DNA of 64,000 nucleotides from Pseudomonas sp. UBA4617 (GCF_002386445.1 NZ_DGIR01000046.1:1-64000), one strand, 5' to 3'. Shown: positions 52,001 to 61,136, numbered from the stretch's first letter. Made by a program: numbers and translations. The notes: generated by a model not told the origin, from the sequence alone.

Positions 52001-52070
52001 GGTTCACTTCCTCTGACCTAGATGACAACGCTGCGCGTTATACCCTAGTAGCCCAGTCTGGCAAAAGCAA

Positions 52071-52095
52071 AAACCCCGGGGAAGCCCGGGGTTTT
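52071..52095. terminator. Bidirectional-type terminator after the Tim44-domain gene
   Basis: AAAACCCCGGG GAAG CCCGGGGTTTT lies just after the minus-strand Tim44-like gene stop, with A and T runs on both sides. Confidence 0.88.
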
Positions 52096-52112
52096 GGTAC
52101 AGCATGCAGCAG

Positions 52113-52976
52113 TTAGCCGTTTTGACGGATACCGGCCACCAGCCAAGGCTGGTTTTCGCCCTGGGCGCGGACCATGTGCCAGCTTTCGCTGAACACCTCG
52201 CCCTGGTCGAAGCGCGAGGTCTTCGACACGCCACGGAAGGTCAAGGTAGCGTCGGTGCGGTCGGCACGGTCGTCGACGCCGTCCAGTTGCACATCGAGGT
52301 TTTCGATGTAGGTGGACTGGAAACCGTCACCCAGGTCAGCCCGCTCGCGCTTGAGGAATTCGAGCATTTGCGGGGTAACGAACTCGGCGATCTTGTCCAT
52401 TTCGTTGGCGTCCCAGTGTTGCTGCAGCGCCTGGAAGTGGTTGCGGGCGGCGGCCAGGAAGCTTTGCTCGTTGAACCACGCCGGAGCGTTGATGACCGGC
52501 GCAGCTGCGGCTGCAGGTGCGGCCGAACCACCGAAGATCGAAGGCTGGGCAGGTTGGGCGTGGACCTCACGCTGCATTGGTGCGTGGCCTGGCATGGCCA
52601 TTTGCGGCTGCTGTTGACGGCGGCGCGCGGCGATGAAGCGGAATACCAGGAAGGCGATGAGCGCCACGATCAGGAAGTCCAGGATCTGGAAACCTTCGAA
52701 ACCGTCGCCCATGAACATGGAGGCCAGCAGACCACCGGCGGCGAGGCCGGCCAGTGGGCCCAGCCAGCGCGAAGCACCGCTGGCGGCCGGTGCGGCGCGG
52801 CCAGGTGCGGTCGGCGCGGCAGCAGGCGCAGTTGGCGTGGTTGGCGTGGCTTGACGGGTCTGGTGGATAGGCGCGGAGCCCGAGCTCTTGCCGCCGCCGA
52901 AACGCTTGGCGTTGGCATCCAGGCTCAGCGTCAGGCCGACGCAGAGCGCCAGAGCGATGCTAAGAAAACGTTGCAT
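52113..52976 (-). CDS. Tim44-like domain secreted/membrane protein
   Basis: The protein has 287 residues. A signal peptide (MQRFLSIALALCVGLTLSLDANA) is followed by an Ala/Pro/Thr-rich linker, a transmembrane segment (ILDFLIVALIAFLVFRFIAA) and a C-terminal Tim44-like domain (FLAAARNHFQALQQHWDANE, NLDVQLDGVDDRADRTDATL). The domain binds lipids or partner proteins in mitochondrial Tim44; the bacterial role is unknown. I chose the ATG at 52976 with AGGGGA upstream. Confidence 0.88.
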   Translation of the reverse strand: MQRFLSIALALCVGLTLSLDANAKRFGGGKSSGSAPIHQTRQATPTTPTAPAAAPTAPGRAAPAASGASRWLGPLAGLAAGGLLASMFMGDGFEGFQILDFLIVALIAFLVFRFIAARRRQQQPQMAMPGHAPMQREVHAQPAQPSIFGGSAAPAAAAAPVINAPAWFNEQSFLAAARNHFQALQQHWDANEMDKIAEFVTPQMLEFLKRERADLGDGFQSTYIENLDVQLDGVDDRADRTDATLTFRGVSKTSRFDQGEVFSESWHMVRAQGENQPWLVAGIRQNG

Positions 52977-53123
52977 AAATGGGATATCCCCTGTTGTGGA
53001 TTGCACGCGCGTCATGGTGCACAGGTTCCCGAGCACATGACCAGCGACATAATGTTTCTAGCTTTTGCCTGACTATTACCAAGCTGGCAGCGCTGGCCGC
53101 TCCTACAAGGGCCGGCGCAGGTT

Positions 53124-55310
53124 TCAGATGGCTTCGAGCTTGGCATAGCCCAGCATCAGCCACTTGCTGCCTTCGGCGAAATTCACCTGCACCCGTGCCT
53201 GTGCGCCGGAGCCTTCGAAATTCAGGATCACGCCTTCGCCAAACACCGCATGCTGCACGCGTTGGCCCAGGTTGAATGTTGTCTGCGGGATGCTGGCATT
53301 GGCGAACAGGTTGCTGTTGGTAGTAGCCTTGGCCCCGCCGAACGGGCGGCTGACACTGTTGGACAGGCGCACTTCCTGAACCAGACCCGTCGGAATTTCA
53401 CGTACGAATCGTGACACCTTGTTGTAGGTTTCGCTGCCATACAGCCGGCGCGTTTCGGCATAGGTCATGACCAGCTGGCGCATGGCACGGGTGATGCCGA
53501 CGTAGGCCAGGCGGCGTTCCTCTTCCAGACGGCCGGGCTCTTCCAGGCTCATCTTGTGCGGGAACAGGCCTTCTTCCATGCCCACCAGGAATACATAGGG
53601 GAACTCCAGGCCCTTGGCGCTGTGCAAGGTCATCAGCTGGATGCTGTCTTCGTGCTCGTCGGCCTGGGCATCGCCAGCCTCGAGCGAGGCGTGGCCGAGG
53701 AATGCAGACAATGGCGAGAGGTCGGCGTCTTCTTCGGTGGACTCGAAGTTGCGCGCCGCGCTGACCAGTTCTTCAAGGTTTTCTACCCGTGCCTGGCCCT
53801 TCTCACCTTTTTCCTCCTGGTGGTAGATGATCAGCCCGGACTGCTCGATGGTGGTCTGGGTCATGGTATGCAGCGGCATGTCCACAACCTTGGCCGCCAA
53901 CCCCTCGATCAACTCGATGAACGCACCCAGGGCACTGGCCGCGCGGCCTTTCAGCGCCTTCGCTGCCAGCAGTTGGCACATGGCCTCCCACATCGACAGC
54001 TGGGCGTGGCGGGCATGCTCGCGGATGGCTTCGACGGTTTTCTCGCCAATCCCGCGTGGCGGTACATTGATCACCCGTTCAAGGGCGGCATCGTTGCCAC
54101 GGCCTTCGATCAGGCGCAGGTAGGCCATGGCGTTCTTGATCTCGGCGCGCTCGAAGAAGCGTTGGCCACCGTAGATGCGGTAGGGGATACGCTCGCGCAG
54201 CAAGGCTTCTTCCAGCACCCGCGACTGGGCGTTGGAGCGGTACAGAATGGCAATTTCGTTGCGCGCATTGCCCTGCTTGACCAGGCTCTCGATGGTTTCC
54301 ACCACGTAGCGCGCCTCGTCGTGCTCGTTGTAGGCCGCGTACAGGGTCAGCGGTTCGCCTTCGCCCATGTCGGTCCACAGTTCCTTGCCCAGGCGCCCGC
54401 TGTTGTTGGCAATCAGCGCGTTGGCGGCCTTGAGGATGCCGCCGGTGGAGCGGTAGTTCTGCTCCAGGCGGATCATTTCGGCGTCAGGGAAGTCGGCAGT
54501 GTATTGATGAATGTTCTCGATCTTGGCCCCGCGCCAGCCGTAGATCGACTGGTCGTCATCGCCGACTGCCATCAGGCTGTCACCACCGCGCGCCAACAGG
54601 CGCAGCCAGGCATACTGCACGGCGTTGGTGTCCTGGAACTCATCCACCAGCACGTGGCGGAAGCGCCGCTGGTAATGTTCCAGCAGGCCAGGGTGGTCAC
54701 GCCACAGGTCCAGGGCGCGCAGCAGCAGCTCGGAGAAGTCGATGACCCCGGCGCGCTCGCAGGCCAGTTCGTAGGCGCTGTAGACGTCGCGCATGGTCGA
54801 CAGGAACAGGTCGCCGCCGGCCTGGATATGCTGTGGTCGAAGACCCTCGTCCTTCTGCCCGTTGATAAACCACTGGGCCTGGCGTGCCGGCCATTTCTGT
54901 TCATCCAGACCCAGCTCGCGCATCACTCGCTTGATCAGGCGCTGCTGGTCGTCGCTGTCGAGGATCTGGAAATTCTGTACCAGCCGCGCCTCCTGCCAAT
55001 GTGCCCGCAACAGGCGGTGGGCCAGGCCGTGGAAGGTGCCGACCCACATGCCTGCCGGGTTGATCCCCAGCAGTTGCTCGATCCGCTGGCGCATTTCCGC
55101 CGCAGCCTTGTTGGTGAAGGTCACCGACAGGATCGAGTGCGGCGATGCCTGCTCCACCTGGATCAGCCAGGCGATGCGGTGCACCAGCACGCGGGTTTTA
55201 CCGGAACCGGCGCCGGCAAGCACCAGTTGACGCCCGAGCGTGGCCGCTACGGCCTGGCGTTGGGCATCGTTGAGGGAATTCAGCAGGAGGGAGAGGTCGT
55301 CTGTGTGCAT
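53124..55310 (-). CDS. uvrD: DNA helicase II UvrD
   Basis: The protein has 728 residues. It is a superfamily 1 3'-5' helicase used in nucleotide excision and mismatch repair. Motif I is LVLAGAGSGKTRVLVHRIAW, motif II is VLVDEFQDTN, motif III is GDDDQSIYGWRGA, and the C-terminal region has TLHSAKGLEFPYVFLVG. Length and the C-terminal Tudor-like domain (GQRVQHAVFGEGVILNFEG) fit UvrD rather than Rep or PcrA. A LexA-like box lies about 45 bases upstream. Confidence 0.97.
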   Translation of the reverse strand: MHTDDLSLLLNSLNDAQRQAVAATLGRQLVLAGAGSGKTRVLVHRIAWLIQVEQASPHSILSVTFTNKAAAEMRQRIEQLLGINPAGMWVGTFHGLAHRLLRAHWQEARLVQNFQILDSDDQQRLIKRVMRELGLDEQKWPARQAQWFINGQKDEGLRPQHIQAGGDLFLSTMRDVYSAYELACERAGVIDFSELLLRALDLWRDHPGLLEHYQRRFRHVLVDEFQDTNAVQYAWLRLLARGGDSLMAVGDDDQSIYGWRGAKIENIHQYTADFPDAEMIRLEQNYRSTGGILKAANALIANNSGRLGKELWTDMGEGEPLTLYAAYNEHDEARYVVETIESLVKQGNARNEIAILYRSNAQSRVLEEALLRERIPYRIYGGQRFFERAEIKNAMAYLRLIEGRGNDAALERVINVPPRGIGEKTVEAIREHARHAQLSMWEAMCQLLAAKALKGRAASALGAFIELIEGLAAKVVDMPLHTMTQTTIEQSGLIIYHQEEKGEKGQARVENLEELVSAARNFESTEEDADLSPLSAFLGHASLEAGDAQADEHEDSIQLMTLHSAKGLEFPYVFLVGMEEGLFPHKMSLEEPGRLEEERRLAYVGITRAMRQLVMTYAETRRLYGSETYNKVSRFVREIPTGLVQEVRLSNSVSRPFGGAKATTNSNLFANASIPQTTFNLGQRVQHAVFGEGVILNFEGSGAQARVQVNFAEGSKWLMLGYAKLEAI

Positions 55311-55352
55311 CGGGCCATTCTAGGGCGCGGCACGGGAACGGGCAAACCTCTA

Positions 55353-55368
55353 CTGTATAAATATTCAC
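55353..55368. promoter_or_regulatory. LexA-like box upstream of uvrD
   Basis: CTGTATAAATATTCAC differs by one base from the CTG-N10-CAG SOS consensus and has the usual AT-rich centre. It lies about 45 bases upstream of the uvrD start. Confidence 0.6.
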
Positions 55369-55440
55369 CTTGCCAGCGGCCGTTCATCGACCTGATGGCA
55401 GGCGCCAGGCCGCCACTCGGGCGGCGCGCTCAACCAGGGT

Positions 55441-55755
55441 TCAGTCGTTCATCTCAAGGGTGCGTATTTCACAGCGCTGCTGGGAACCGGCGTGAGTGAT
55501 TTCCAGCATTTTCCAGCGGGTGCCACCCGCGCGTTCGAACGTCACGGTTTTTTCTGTCAGCACTTGCGGGGCAATCGCGCCGCTGTCCAGCAGCTGAAGC
55601 TCCAGCACCTCCCAGCCACCCCGGTGGCGTATCCTGGGTTCGACCAGCACCGGCTCGATAGCCGGGGAGGCGACCATAACGGTGCCATGGACGCTGAAGA
55701 CCTGCTCGCCGTTGACGGTGTCATTGATTGCGACGAGGTTGGCGATATTGGACAT
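55441..55755 (-). CDS. Conserved small protein of unknown function
   Basis: The protein has 104 residues (MSNIANLVAINDTVNGEQVF...). AGGAG lies 6-7 bases before the ATG at 55755. No signal peptide or transmembrane segment. The composition is that of a compact beta-rich domain (FSVHGTVMVASPAIEPVLVE). I do not recognise the family. It lies between zwf and uvrD, all on the minus strand. Confidence 0.6.
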   Translation of the reverse strand: MSNIANLVAINDTVNGEQVFSVHGTVMVASPAIEPVLVEPRIRHRGGWEVLELQLLDSGAIAPQVLTEKTVTFERAGGTRWKMLEITHAGSQQRCEIRTLEMND

Positions 55756-55835
55756 TGTCTGCTCCTGTAGTGGGTTGAAAGTAGCGTCGGCGCCACTGTC
55801 ATCCCTTCCTTTCTCCACAGGAGCCGGGCAAGGCT

Positions 55836-57278
55836 TCAGCTATGCCAATGCCTGCCCTGCCTGGCAAGCAGGCTGTTGGCCTGCTCCGGCCCGTTAGTGC
55901 CTGCCGGGTACGGTCGCGGCGCCTGGAAGTGTTCTTCGCAACCCTTGATGATCGGGTCGATCCACGCCCAGGCCGCTTCCACTTCGTCGCGGCGCATGAA
56001 CAGTGTCGAGTCGCCCTCCAGCACATCCAGCAGCAGGCGCTCGTAGGCCTCCCAGCGGCGGGTCTGGCTGAATACCTGGGCCAGGTTCAGATCCAGGTCC
56101 ACAGGTTCCAGGCGCATGCCCTTGCCGGGGCTCTTGGTCATCATGCGCAGGCTGATGCGTTCGTCCGGTTGCAACTGGATCAGCAACTGGTTGACCTGGC
56201 CACCCATGAACAGCTCGTGTGGCACTGGCTTGAACTGGATCACGATCTGCGACGAGCGTCGTGCCATGCGTTTGCCGGTGCGCAGGTAGAAGGGCACACC
56301 TGCCCAACGCCAATTGTCGATGTGCGCCTCGATAGCGACAAAGGTTTCGGTATCGCTGTCGTTGTCGACATCCTTTTCGAAATAATAGGCCGGTACTTCC
56401 TGGCCGCCGATGCGCCCGGCGCCATATTGGCCGCGTACGGTCTTGTCTTGCACGTCCTGGCCGGTGATGGGCTTGAGAGCGCGAAGGATCTTCACCTTTT
56501 CGTCACGCACCGCTTCAGCCTCGAACTGCGCGGGTGGCTCCATGGCCACCAGACACAGCAACTGCAGCAGATGGTTCTGCAACATGTCGCGGATCGCTCC
56601 GGCGCGGTCATAGTAGGCACCGCGGTTCTCTACCCCCAAGGTCTCGCAAACGCTGATCTGCACGTGGTCGACCTGGCTATTGCGCCACACGGGTTCCAGC
56701 AGTGCATTGGCAAAGCGCAAGGCCATCAGGTTCTGCACGGTTTCCTTGCCCAGGTAATGATCGATGCGAAATACCTGGTTTTCCTCCAGCACCGCGCCAA
56801 TTGCTTCGTTGATGGCGGTGGCTGATTGCAGCGAGTGGCCGATGGGCTTTTCCAGCACGATGCGTGCTTCGGTGTCGACCAGGCCTGCGTTACGCAGGTG
56901 ATTGGCGATGGGCACGAACAGGTTGGGAGCAGTGGCCAGGTAGAAAATCCGCGTCAAGCCGCCGGGCTCACCCAGGTAGCGCGCCAGGCGGCCGAAATCG
57001 GCGCTTTGCGAAGCGTCCATGGGAAAATAGTCGACCCGCGCGGAAAACCGTCGCCAGACATCTTCATCGAAGTCGTTGCGGGCAATCTGTGCCCGGCAAT
57101 GACGCTCGACGAGCTTGAGATATTCGTTACGTGGCAAATTGCGTCGCGCCAGCGCGATGATCCGCACGGCATTGTTCAGACGGGCCTCGCGAAACAGGTG
57201 GTAGAGCGCCGGAAGCAATTTGTGCAGGGCCAGATCGCCAGTGCCGCCGAAAACCAGAATGTCGCAAGGAATAGTCAA
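55836..57278 (-). CDS. zwf: Glucose-6-phosphate 1-dehydrogenase
   Basis: The protein has about 480 residues. It oxidises glucose-6-phosphate to 6-phosphogluconolactone, feeding the Entner-Doudoroff and pentose phosphate routes. The cofactor motif is VFGGTGDLALHKL near the N-terminus, and the active-site signature RIDHYLGKETVQNL (His of the catalytic pair) is present. I prefer a TTG start at 57278 (MTIPCDILVFGG), with GGAG 9 bases upstream; a GTG at 57293 would add five residues but lacks a ribosome site. It is divergent from an RpiR-type regulator. Not linked to edd or pgl, so probably an extra zwf copy. Confidence 0.95.
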   Translation of the reverse strand: MTIPCDILVFGGTGDLALHKLLPALYHLFREARLNNAVRIIALARRNLPRNEYLKLVERHCRAQIARNDFDEDVWRRFSARVDYFPMDASQSADFGRLARYLGEPGGLTRIFYLATAPNLFVPIANHLRNAGLVDTEARIVLEKPIGHSLQSATAINEAIGAVLEENQVFRIDHYLGKETVQNLMALRFANALLEPVWRNSQVDHVQISVCETLGVENRGAYYDRAGAIRDMLQNHLLQLLCLVAMEPPAQFEAEAVRDEKVKILRALKPITGQDVQDKTVRGQYGAGRIGGQEVPAYYFEKDVDNDSDTETFVAIEAHIDNWRWAGVPFYLRTGKRMARRSSQIVIQFKPVPHELFMGGQVNQLLIQLQPDERISLRMMTKSPGKGMRLEPVDLDLNLAQVFSQTRRWEAYERLLLDVLEGDSTLFMRRDEVEAAWAWIDPIIKGCEEHFQAPRPYPAGTNGPEQANSLLARQGRHWHS

Positions 57279-57322
57279 ACCACCACTCTCCACGTTCGTT
57301 TAACTGGGCGGGTTGGCGTCCA

Positions 57323-57349
57323 TGTAGTATAACTACAAGAAAGCTACAA
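57323..57349. promoter_or_regulatory. Candidate RpiR/HexR-type operator between zwf and the divergent regulator
   Basis: TGTAGTATAACTACA (57323-57337) has perfect 5-base arms TGTAG/CTACA. A further half-site GCTACAA follows at 57343-57349. On the other strand this reads TTGTAG twice, similar in style to HexR TTGT...ACAA sites. Confidence 0.6.
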
Positions 57350-57381
57350 CCCGGCCAGCCGATCATAACCGAGTCCAGCCT

Positions 57382-58248
57382 GTGAATCTGTTGCAACATA
57401 TCGCCCAATCGCGCCACCTGCTGCGCAAATCGGAACTCAAGGTAGCCGACCATGTGCTACTCGACCCGGCTGCGGTCATGCACAGCTCCATGGCCGACCT
57501 GGCGCACAGCGTAGGGATCAGTGAACCGACCATCGTGCGCTTCTGCCGCGCCATCGGTTGCTCGGGTTTCCAGGACCTGAAACTGAAACTGGCACAAAGC
57601 CTGGCCGCCGGGGCCAGTTTCGGTCAGTTCGCCATCCATGAAGACGACTCGGTAGCCGACTACAGCCTGAAGATCTTCGACACCACCTTGCATACCTTGA
57701 TGGAAGTGCGTGAGCACCTCGACCCCCAGGCGCTGCAGCGGGCAGTAACCGCAATGGCACAGGCGCAGCGTGTGGAGTTCTATGGCTTTGGCGCTTCCGG
57801 CGCGGTGGCGGCCGATGCCCAGCACAAGTTCTTCCGCCTGCTGCTCAGCGCGGCAGCCTATTCCGACCCGCACATGCAGGCGATGTCGGCGGTGACCCTC
57901 AAGCCAGGTGATGTGGCGGTGTGCATTTCCCAGTCGGGCCGCTCCAAGGACCTGCTGATTACCGCCAATCTGGTGCGCGAGAGCGGCGCCAACCTGATCA
58001 CCCTGTGCCCCAGCCAGACGCCACTGGCCGAGCTGTCAACGGTCAACCTGGCGATCGACGTGCATGAAGACACAGAAATCTACACGCCGCTGACCTCGCG
58101 TATCGCCCACCTTGTGGTGATCGACGTGTTGGCCATGGGCGTGGCCATGGCGCGCGGGCCGAGCCTGGTCAACCACCTGAAGAGCGTGAAGCGCAGCTTG
58201 CGCAGCCTGCGTCTGTCGCCCAAGTCGATCAAGGCTACCGACGACTGA
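57382..58248 (+). CDS. RpiR-family (HexR-like) transcriptional regulator
   Basis: The protein has 288 residues. The N-terminal HTH_6 domain (LLRKSELKVADHVLLDPAAV, LAHSVGISEPTIVRFCRAIG) is followed by a SIS sugar-phosphate-binding domain (FYGFGASGAVAADAQHKFFR, VAVCISQSGRSKDLLITANL). The GTG start at 57382 gives MNLLQHIAQSRHLL. It is divergent from zwf, so it probably controls zwf and itself in response to a sugar-phosphate. It is similar to but not shown to be HexR, whose gene normally sits with zwf-pgl-eda. Confidence 0.9.
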   Translation: MNLLQHIAQSRHLLRKSELKVADHVLLDPAAVMHSSMADLAHSVGISEPTIVRFCRAIGCSGFQDLKLKLAQSLAAGASFGQFAIHEDDSVADYSLKIFDTTLHTLMEVREHLDPQALQRAVTAMAQAQRVEFYGFGASGAVAADAQHKFFRLLLSAAAYSDPHMQAMSAVTLKPGDVAVCISQSGRSKDLLITANLVRESGANLITLCPSQTPLAELSTVNLAIDVHEDTEIYTPLTSRIAHLVVIDVLAMGVAMARGPSLVNHLKSVKRSLRSLRLSPKSIKATDD

Positions 58249-58251
58249 ATA

Positions 58252-58305
58252 CTTCCTGTACCGGCCTCTTCGCGGTCAAGCCCGTGAGAGGCCGGTACAG
58301 GCTGG
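58252..58305. repeat. P. putida REP-like palindrome pair
   Basis: CTGTACCGGCCTCTTCGCGG pairs with the inverted arm AGAGGCCGGTACAG around 58270-58302. The arm CCGGCCTCTTCGCGG is the core of the P. putida REP family. It lies directly after the RpiR-family gene and may also end its transcription. Confidence 0.8.
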
Positions 58306-58396
58306 GCAAATTCACCATTTTGTCACCGTTTCAACGCTAAACCGTAAACCACCAAGGCCAGTCTGAAGTCCTCGCATCCTATCTGGGAGACAGGCA

Positions 58397-58615
58397 ATGG
58401 CTCGTGACTACGACGGTACTTACCAACCCAGCGCCAAGGCTCGCAAGCAGCAGGAAAAGGATCAGCGCCGCATGGAATACCGTCGCGCGATCGAAAGCTA
58501 TTGCGACCAACGTCAACTGCTGCGCGACCTCGTGGACTACCCCGAGTTGCAGGACCTCACGGTGTGGCAGGCGTCTGCGGCAACTTCCCCGAAAAGCGCT
58601 CAACCAGGCCGCTGA
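58397..58615 (+). CDS. PA3496-family small protein (putative envelope integrity protein)
   Basis: The protein has 72 residues. MARDYDGTYQPSAKARKQQE followed by a charged helical segment and DYPEL matches the small PA3496-type family seen across pseudomonads. GGGAGACAGG lies upstream of the ATG. Its final 59 bases overlap the convergent LysR gene, so the C-terminal residues (after about residue 53) may be an extension relative to shorter homologues. Confidence 0.7.
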   Translation: MARDYDGTYQPSAKARKQQEKDQRRMEYRRAIESYCDQRQLLRDLVDYPELQDLTVWQASAATSPKSAQPGR

Positions 58616-59519
58616 TCAGCGCACGTTCGCCGCGGATGAACGCCAGGAATGCCAAGGCGACCGGTGACTGCCGTTTGGCCTTGGACTGCACCACGCACCA
58701 GCTGCGGTACAGCGGCAGCTCCTCCACCGGCAGCTCCTGCAACACACCGGTAGCCAGTTCAAGGTTGACTGCGTGGCGGGTGAGCAGGGCAATACCCAGG
58801 CCTGCGATCACGCATTCACGCTGGGCATCGGCCGAGGCAACTTCCAGGGTCTGGGTAAAGTGCACGCGCTTGTCCTTGAAGTACTCCTCGCAAGCTTTGC
58901 GCGTACCTGAACCTTGTTCCCGAACCAGCAGGGTATGAGGCTCAAGGTCCTGCAGGCGTAGCTGTTCCAGCTTGCACAACGGGTGTTCGGGCGGGGCCAC
59001 CGCGATGATCGGGTTGTTGAGGAACGGCAGAAACTCCAGGCCCATGTCCTGTGGCACCATGGACATGATGATCAGGTCGTCGCGGTTGTCCGAAAGGCGG
59101 CGGATGGCCTGGGCCCGGTTGACCACCGTCAGGGTCAGGTTGACCTCCGGGTGGCGCTGCTTGAAGGCGGCGAACAGGTGTGGCACGAAATACTTGGCAC
59201 TGGACTCGATCGCCAGCTTCAGCTGCCCCTGGAGTGAGCCCTGCATGTCCGACAATTGCATGTCCAGGCTCTCCAGGCGGCCGAAGATATCGCGGCTGGC
59301 GCGTTGCAGGGCTTCGGCAGCTTCGGTCAGGTAGAGCTTCTTGCCCACGTACTCGAACAGTGGCTGACCGATCAGCTCTTCCAGCTGGCGGATCTGCAGA
59401 CTAACGGCGGGTTGTGTCAGCGCCATCTCTTCCGCAGCGCGGCTGTACGAGCGCAAATCGCACACCTCGTTGAAGATCTGCAGTTGACGTAACGTCATAC
59501 GCATCAATGACTTACGCAT
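58557..59519 (-). CDS. LysR-family regulator, probable pyruvate carboxylase regulator (PycR-like)
   Basis: The protein has 320 residues. The LysR winged helix is MTLRQLQIFNEVCDLRSYSRAAEEMALTQPAVSLQIRQLE, followed by an effector-binding domain (LKLAIESSAKYFVPHLFAAF). The start may be 59519 or one of the in-frame ATGs 15-18 bases in. It is divergent from pycA-pycB, the same arrangement as PycR in P. aeruginosa. A perfect palindrome lies 37 bases upstream of it. Confidence 0.88.
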   Translation of the reverse strand: MRKSLMRMTLRQLQIFNEVCDLRSYSRAAEEMALTQPAVSLQIRQLEELIGQPLFEYVGKKLYLTEAAEALQRASRDIFGRLESLDMQLSDMQGSLQGQLKLAIESSAKYFVPHLFAAFKQRHPEVNLTLTVVNRAQAIRRLSDNRDDLIIMSMVPQDMGLEFLPFLNNPIIAVAPPEHPLCKLEQLRLQDLEPHTLLVREQGSGTRKACEEYFKDKRVHFTQTLEVASADAQRECVIAGLGIALLTRHAVNLELATGVLQELPVEELPLYRSWCVVQSKAKRQSPVALAFLAFIRGERALISGLVERFSGKLPQTPATP

Positions 59520-59555
59520 TTTCTTCGGCCCTTTGGCAAAACCTTGTTACCGCAC

Positions 59556-59573
59556 TATAAGCTTTTGCTTATA
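59556..59573. promoter_or_regulatory. Perfect 18-base palindrome in the LysR-pyruvate carboxylase gap
   Basis: TATAAGCTTTTGCTTATA lies between the divergent LysR gene and pycA, and is a strong candidate binding site for that regulator. Confidence 0.65.
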
Positions 59574-59708
59574 CAGCCTCTAACAAATATTGATTTTTGT
59601 TTATCAACCTACAGCGCTAGGGTGAATGTGCGACTGGCCAGCTACGCCTGGTCACGCGCCGACCGGTAGAACCGGCTCGACTGTTCCTACGGCTTTGGGA
59701 AGACTCCA

Positions 59709-61124
59709 GTGATAAAAAAAATCCTGATCGCCAACCGAGGTGAAATTGCAGTTCGGATCGTGCGCGCCTGCGCCGAGATGGGCATTCGCTCGGTGGCGAT
59801 CTATTCCGACGCCGACCGGCATGCGTTGCACGTCAAGCGCGCCGACGAAGCCCACAGCATCGGTGCCGAGCCGCTGGCCGGCTACCTGAACCCGCGCAAG
59901 CTGGTCAACCTGGCTGTGGAAACCGGCTGTGATGCCTTGCACCCGGGCTACGGTTTCCTGTCGGAAAACGCCGAGCTGGCAGAGATCTGCGCTGAACGCG
60001 GGATCAAGTTCATTGGCCCGGCCGCCGATGTCATTCGCCGCATGGGCGACAAGACCGAAGCACGCCGTACCATGATCGCTGCCGGTGTGCCGGTGACGCC
60101 GGGCACCGAAGGTAACGTTGCCGACATTCATGAAGCCTTGAGCGAAGGTGACCGCATCGGTTACCCGGTCATGCTCAAGGCTACCTCTGGCGGTGGTGGG
60201 CGTGGTATCCGCCGTTGCAACAGCCGCGAAGAACTGGAACAGAACTTCCCCCGCGTCATCTCCGAGGCCACCAAGGCCTTTGGCTCGGCTGAAGTATTCC
60301 TGGAAAAGTGCATCGTCAACCCCAAGCACATCGAGGCGCAGATCCTCGGTGACAGCTTCGGCAACGTGGTGCACCTGTTCGAGCGCGACTGCTCGATCCA
60401 GCGCCGTAACCAGAAGCTCATCGAAATCGCTCCAAGCCCGCAGCTCACCCCCGAGCAGCGTGCCTACATCGGTGATCTCGCGGTACGTGCCGCCAAGGCG
60501 GTGAACTACGAGAACGCTGGTACCGTGGAGTTCCTGCTCGCCGATGGCGAGGTGTACTTCATGGAAATGAACACCCGGGTGCAGGTGGAGCACACCATCA
60601 CCGAGGAAATCACCGGTATCGATATCGTCCGTGAGCAGATCCGCATTGCCTCGGGCCTGCCGCTGTCGGTCAAGCAGGAAGACATCCAGCACCGCGGCTA
60701 TGCGCTGCAGTTCCGGATCAACGCCGAAGACCCGAAAAACAACTTCCTGCCCAGCTTCGGCAAGATCACCCGTTACTACGCCCCCGGTGGTCCTGGCGTG
60801 CGTACCGACACGGCGATCTATACCGGCTACACCATTCCACCGTTCTACGACTCCATGTGCCTGAAGCTGGTGGTCTGGGCATTGACCTGGGAAGAAGCCA
60901 TGGACCGCGGGCTGCGGGCCTTGGACGACATGCGCGTGCAAGGGGTGAAGACCACCGCCGCGTACTATCAGGAAATCCTGCGCAATCCCGAATTCCGTAG
61001 CGGCCAGTTCAATACCAGCTTCGTCGAAAGCCACCCCGAACTGACCAACTACTCGATCAAGCGCAAACCCGAAGAGCTGGCCCTGGCCATCGCCGCCGCC
61101 ATCGCCGCCCACGCAGGCCTGTGA
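59709..61124 (+). CDS. pycA: Pyruvate carboxylase subunit A (biotin carboxylase)
   Basis: The protein has 471 residues. It carboxylates the biotin of the partner subunit using ATP and bicarbonate. ATP-grasp features are ILIANRGEIAVRIVRACAEM, HPGYGFLSENAELAEIC, the glycine loop KATSGGGGRGIRR and MEMNTRVQVEHTITEEITG. The start is a GTG at 59709. It is followed 12 bases later by pycB. It could be confused with AccC, but the partner subunit makes the two-gene pyruvate carboxylase call firm. Confidence 0.94.
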   Translation: MIKKILIANRGEIAVRIVRACAEMGIRSVAIYSDADRHALHVKRADEAHSIGAEPLAGYLNPRKLVNLAVETGCDALHPGYGFLSENAELAEICAERGIKFIGPAADVIRRMGDKTEARRTMIAAGVPVTPGTEGNVADIHEALSEGDRIGYPVMLKATSGGGGRGIRRCNSREELEQNFPRVISEATKAFGSAEVFLEKCIVNPKHIEAQILGDSFGNVVHLFERDCSIQRRNQKLIEIAPSPQLTPEQRAYIGDLAVRAAKAVNYENAGTVEFLLADGEVYFMEMNTRVQVEHTITEEITGIDIVREQIRIASGLPLSVKQEDIQHRGYALQFRINAEDPKNNFLPSFGKITRYYAPGGPGVRTDTAIYTGYTIPPFYDSMCLKLVVWALTWEEAMDRGLRALDDMRVQGVKTTAAYYQEILRNPEFRSGQFNTSFVESHPELTNYSIKRKPEELALAIAAAIAAHAGL

Positions 61125-61136
61125 GGAACTCCCATA

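Noticed and set aside
53556..55499. Plus-strand frame (about 647 codons) opposite uvrD
   Set aside because: Antisense shadow; all uvrD helicase motifs are on the minus strand.
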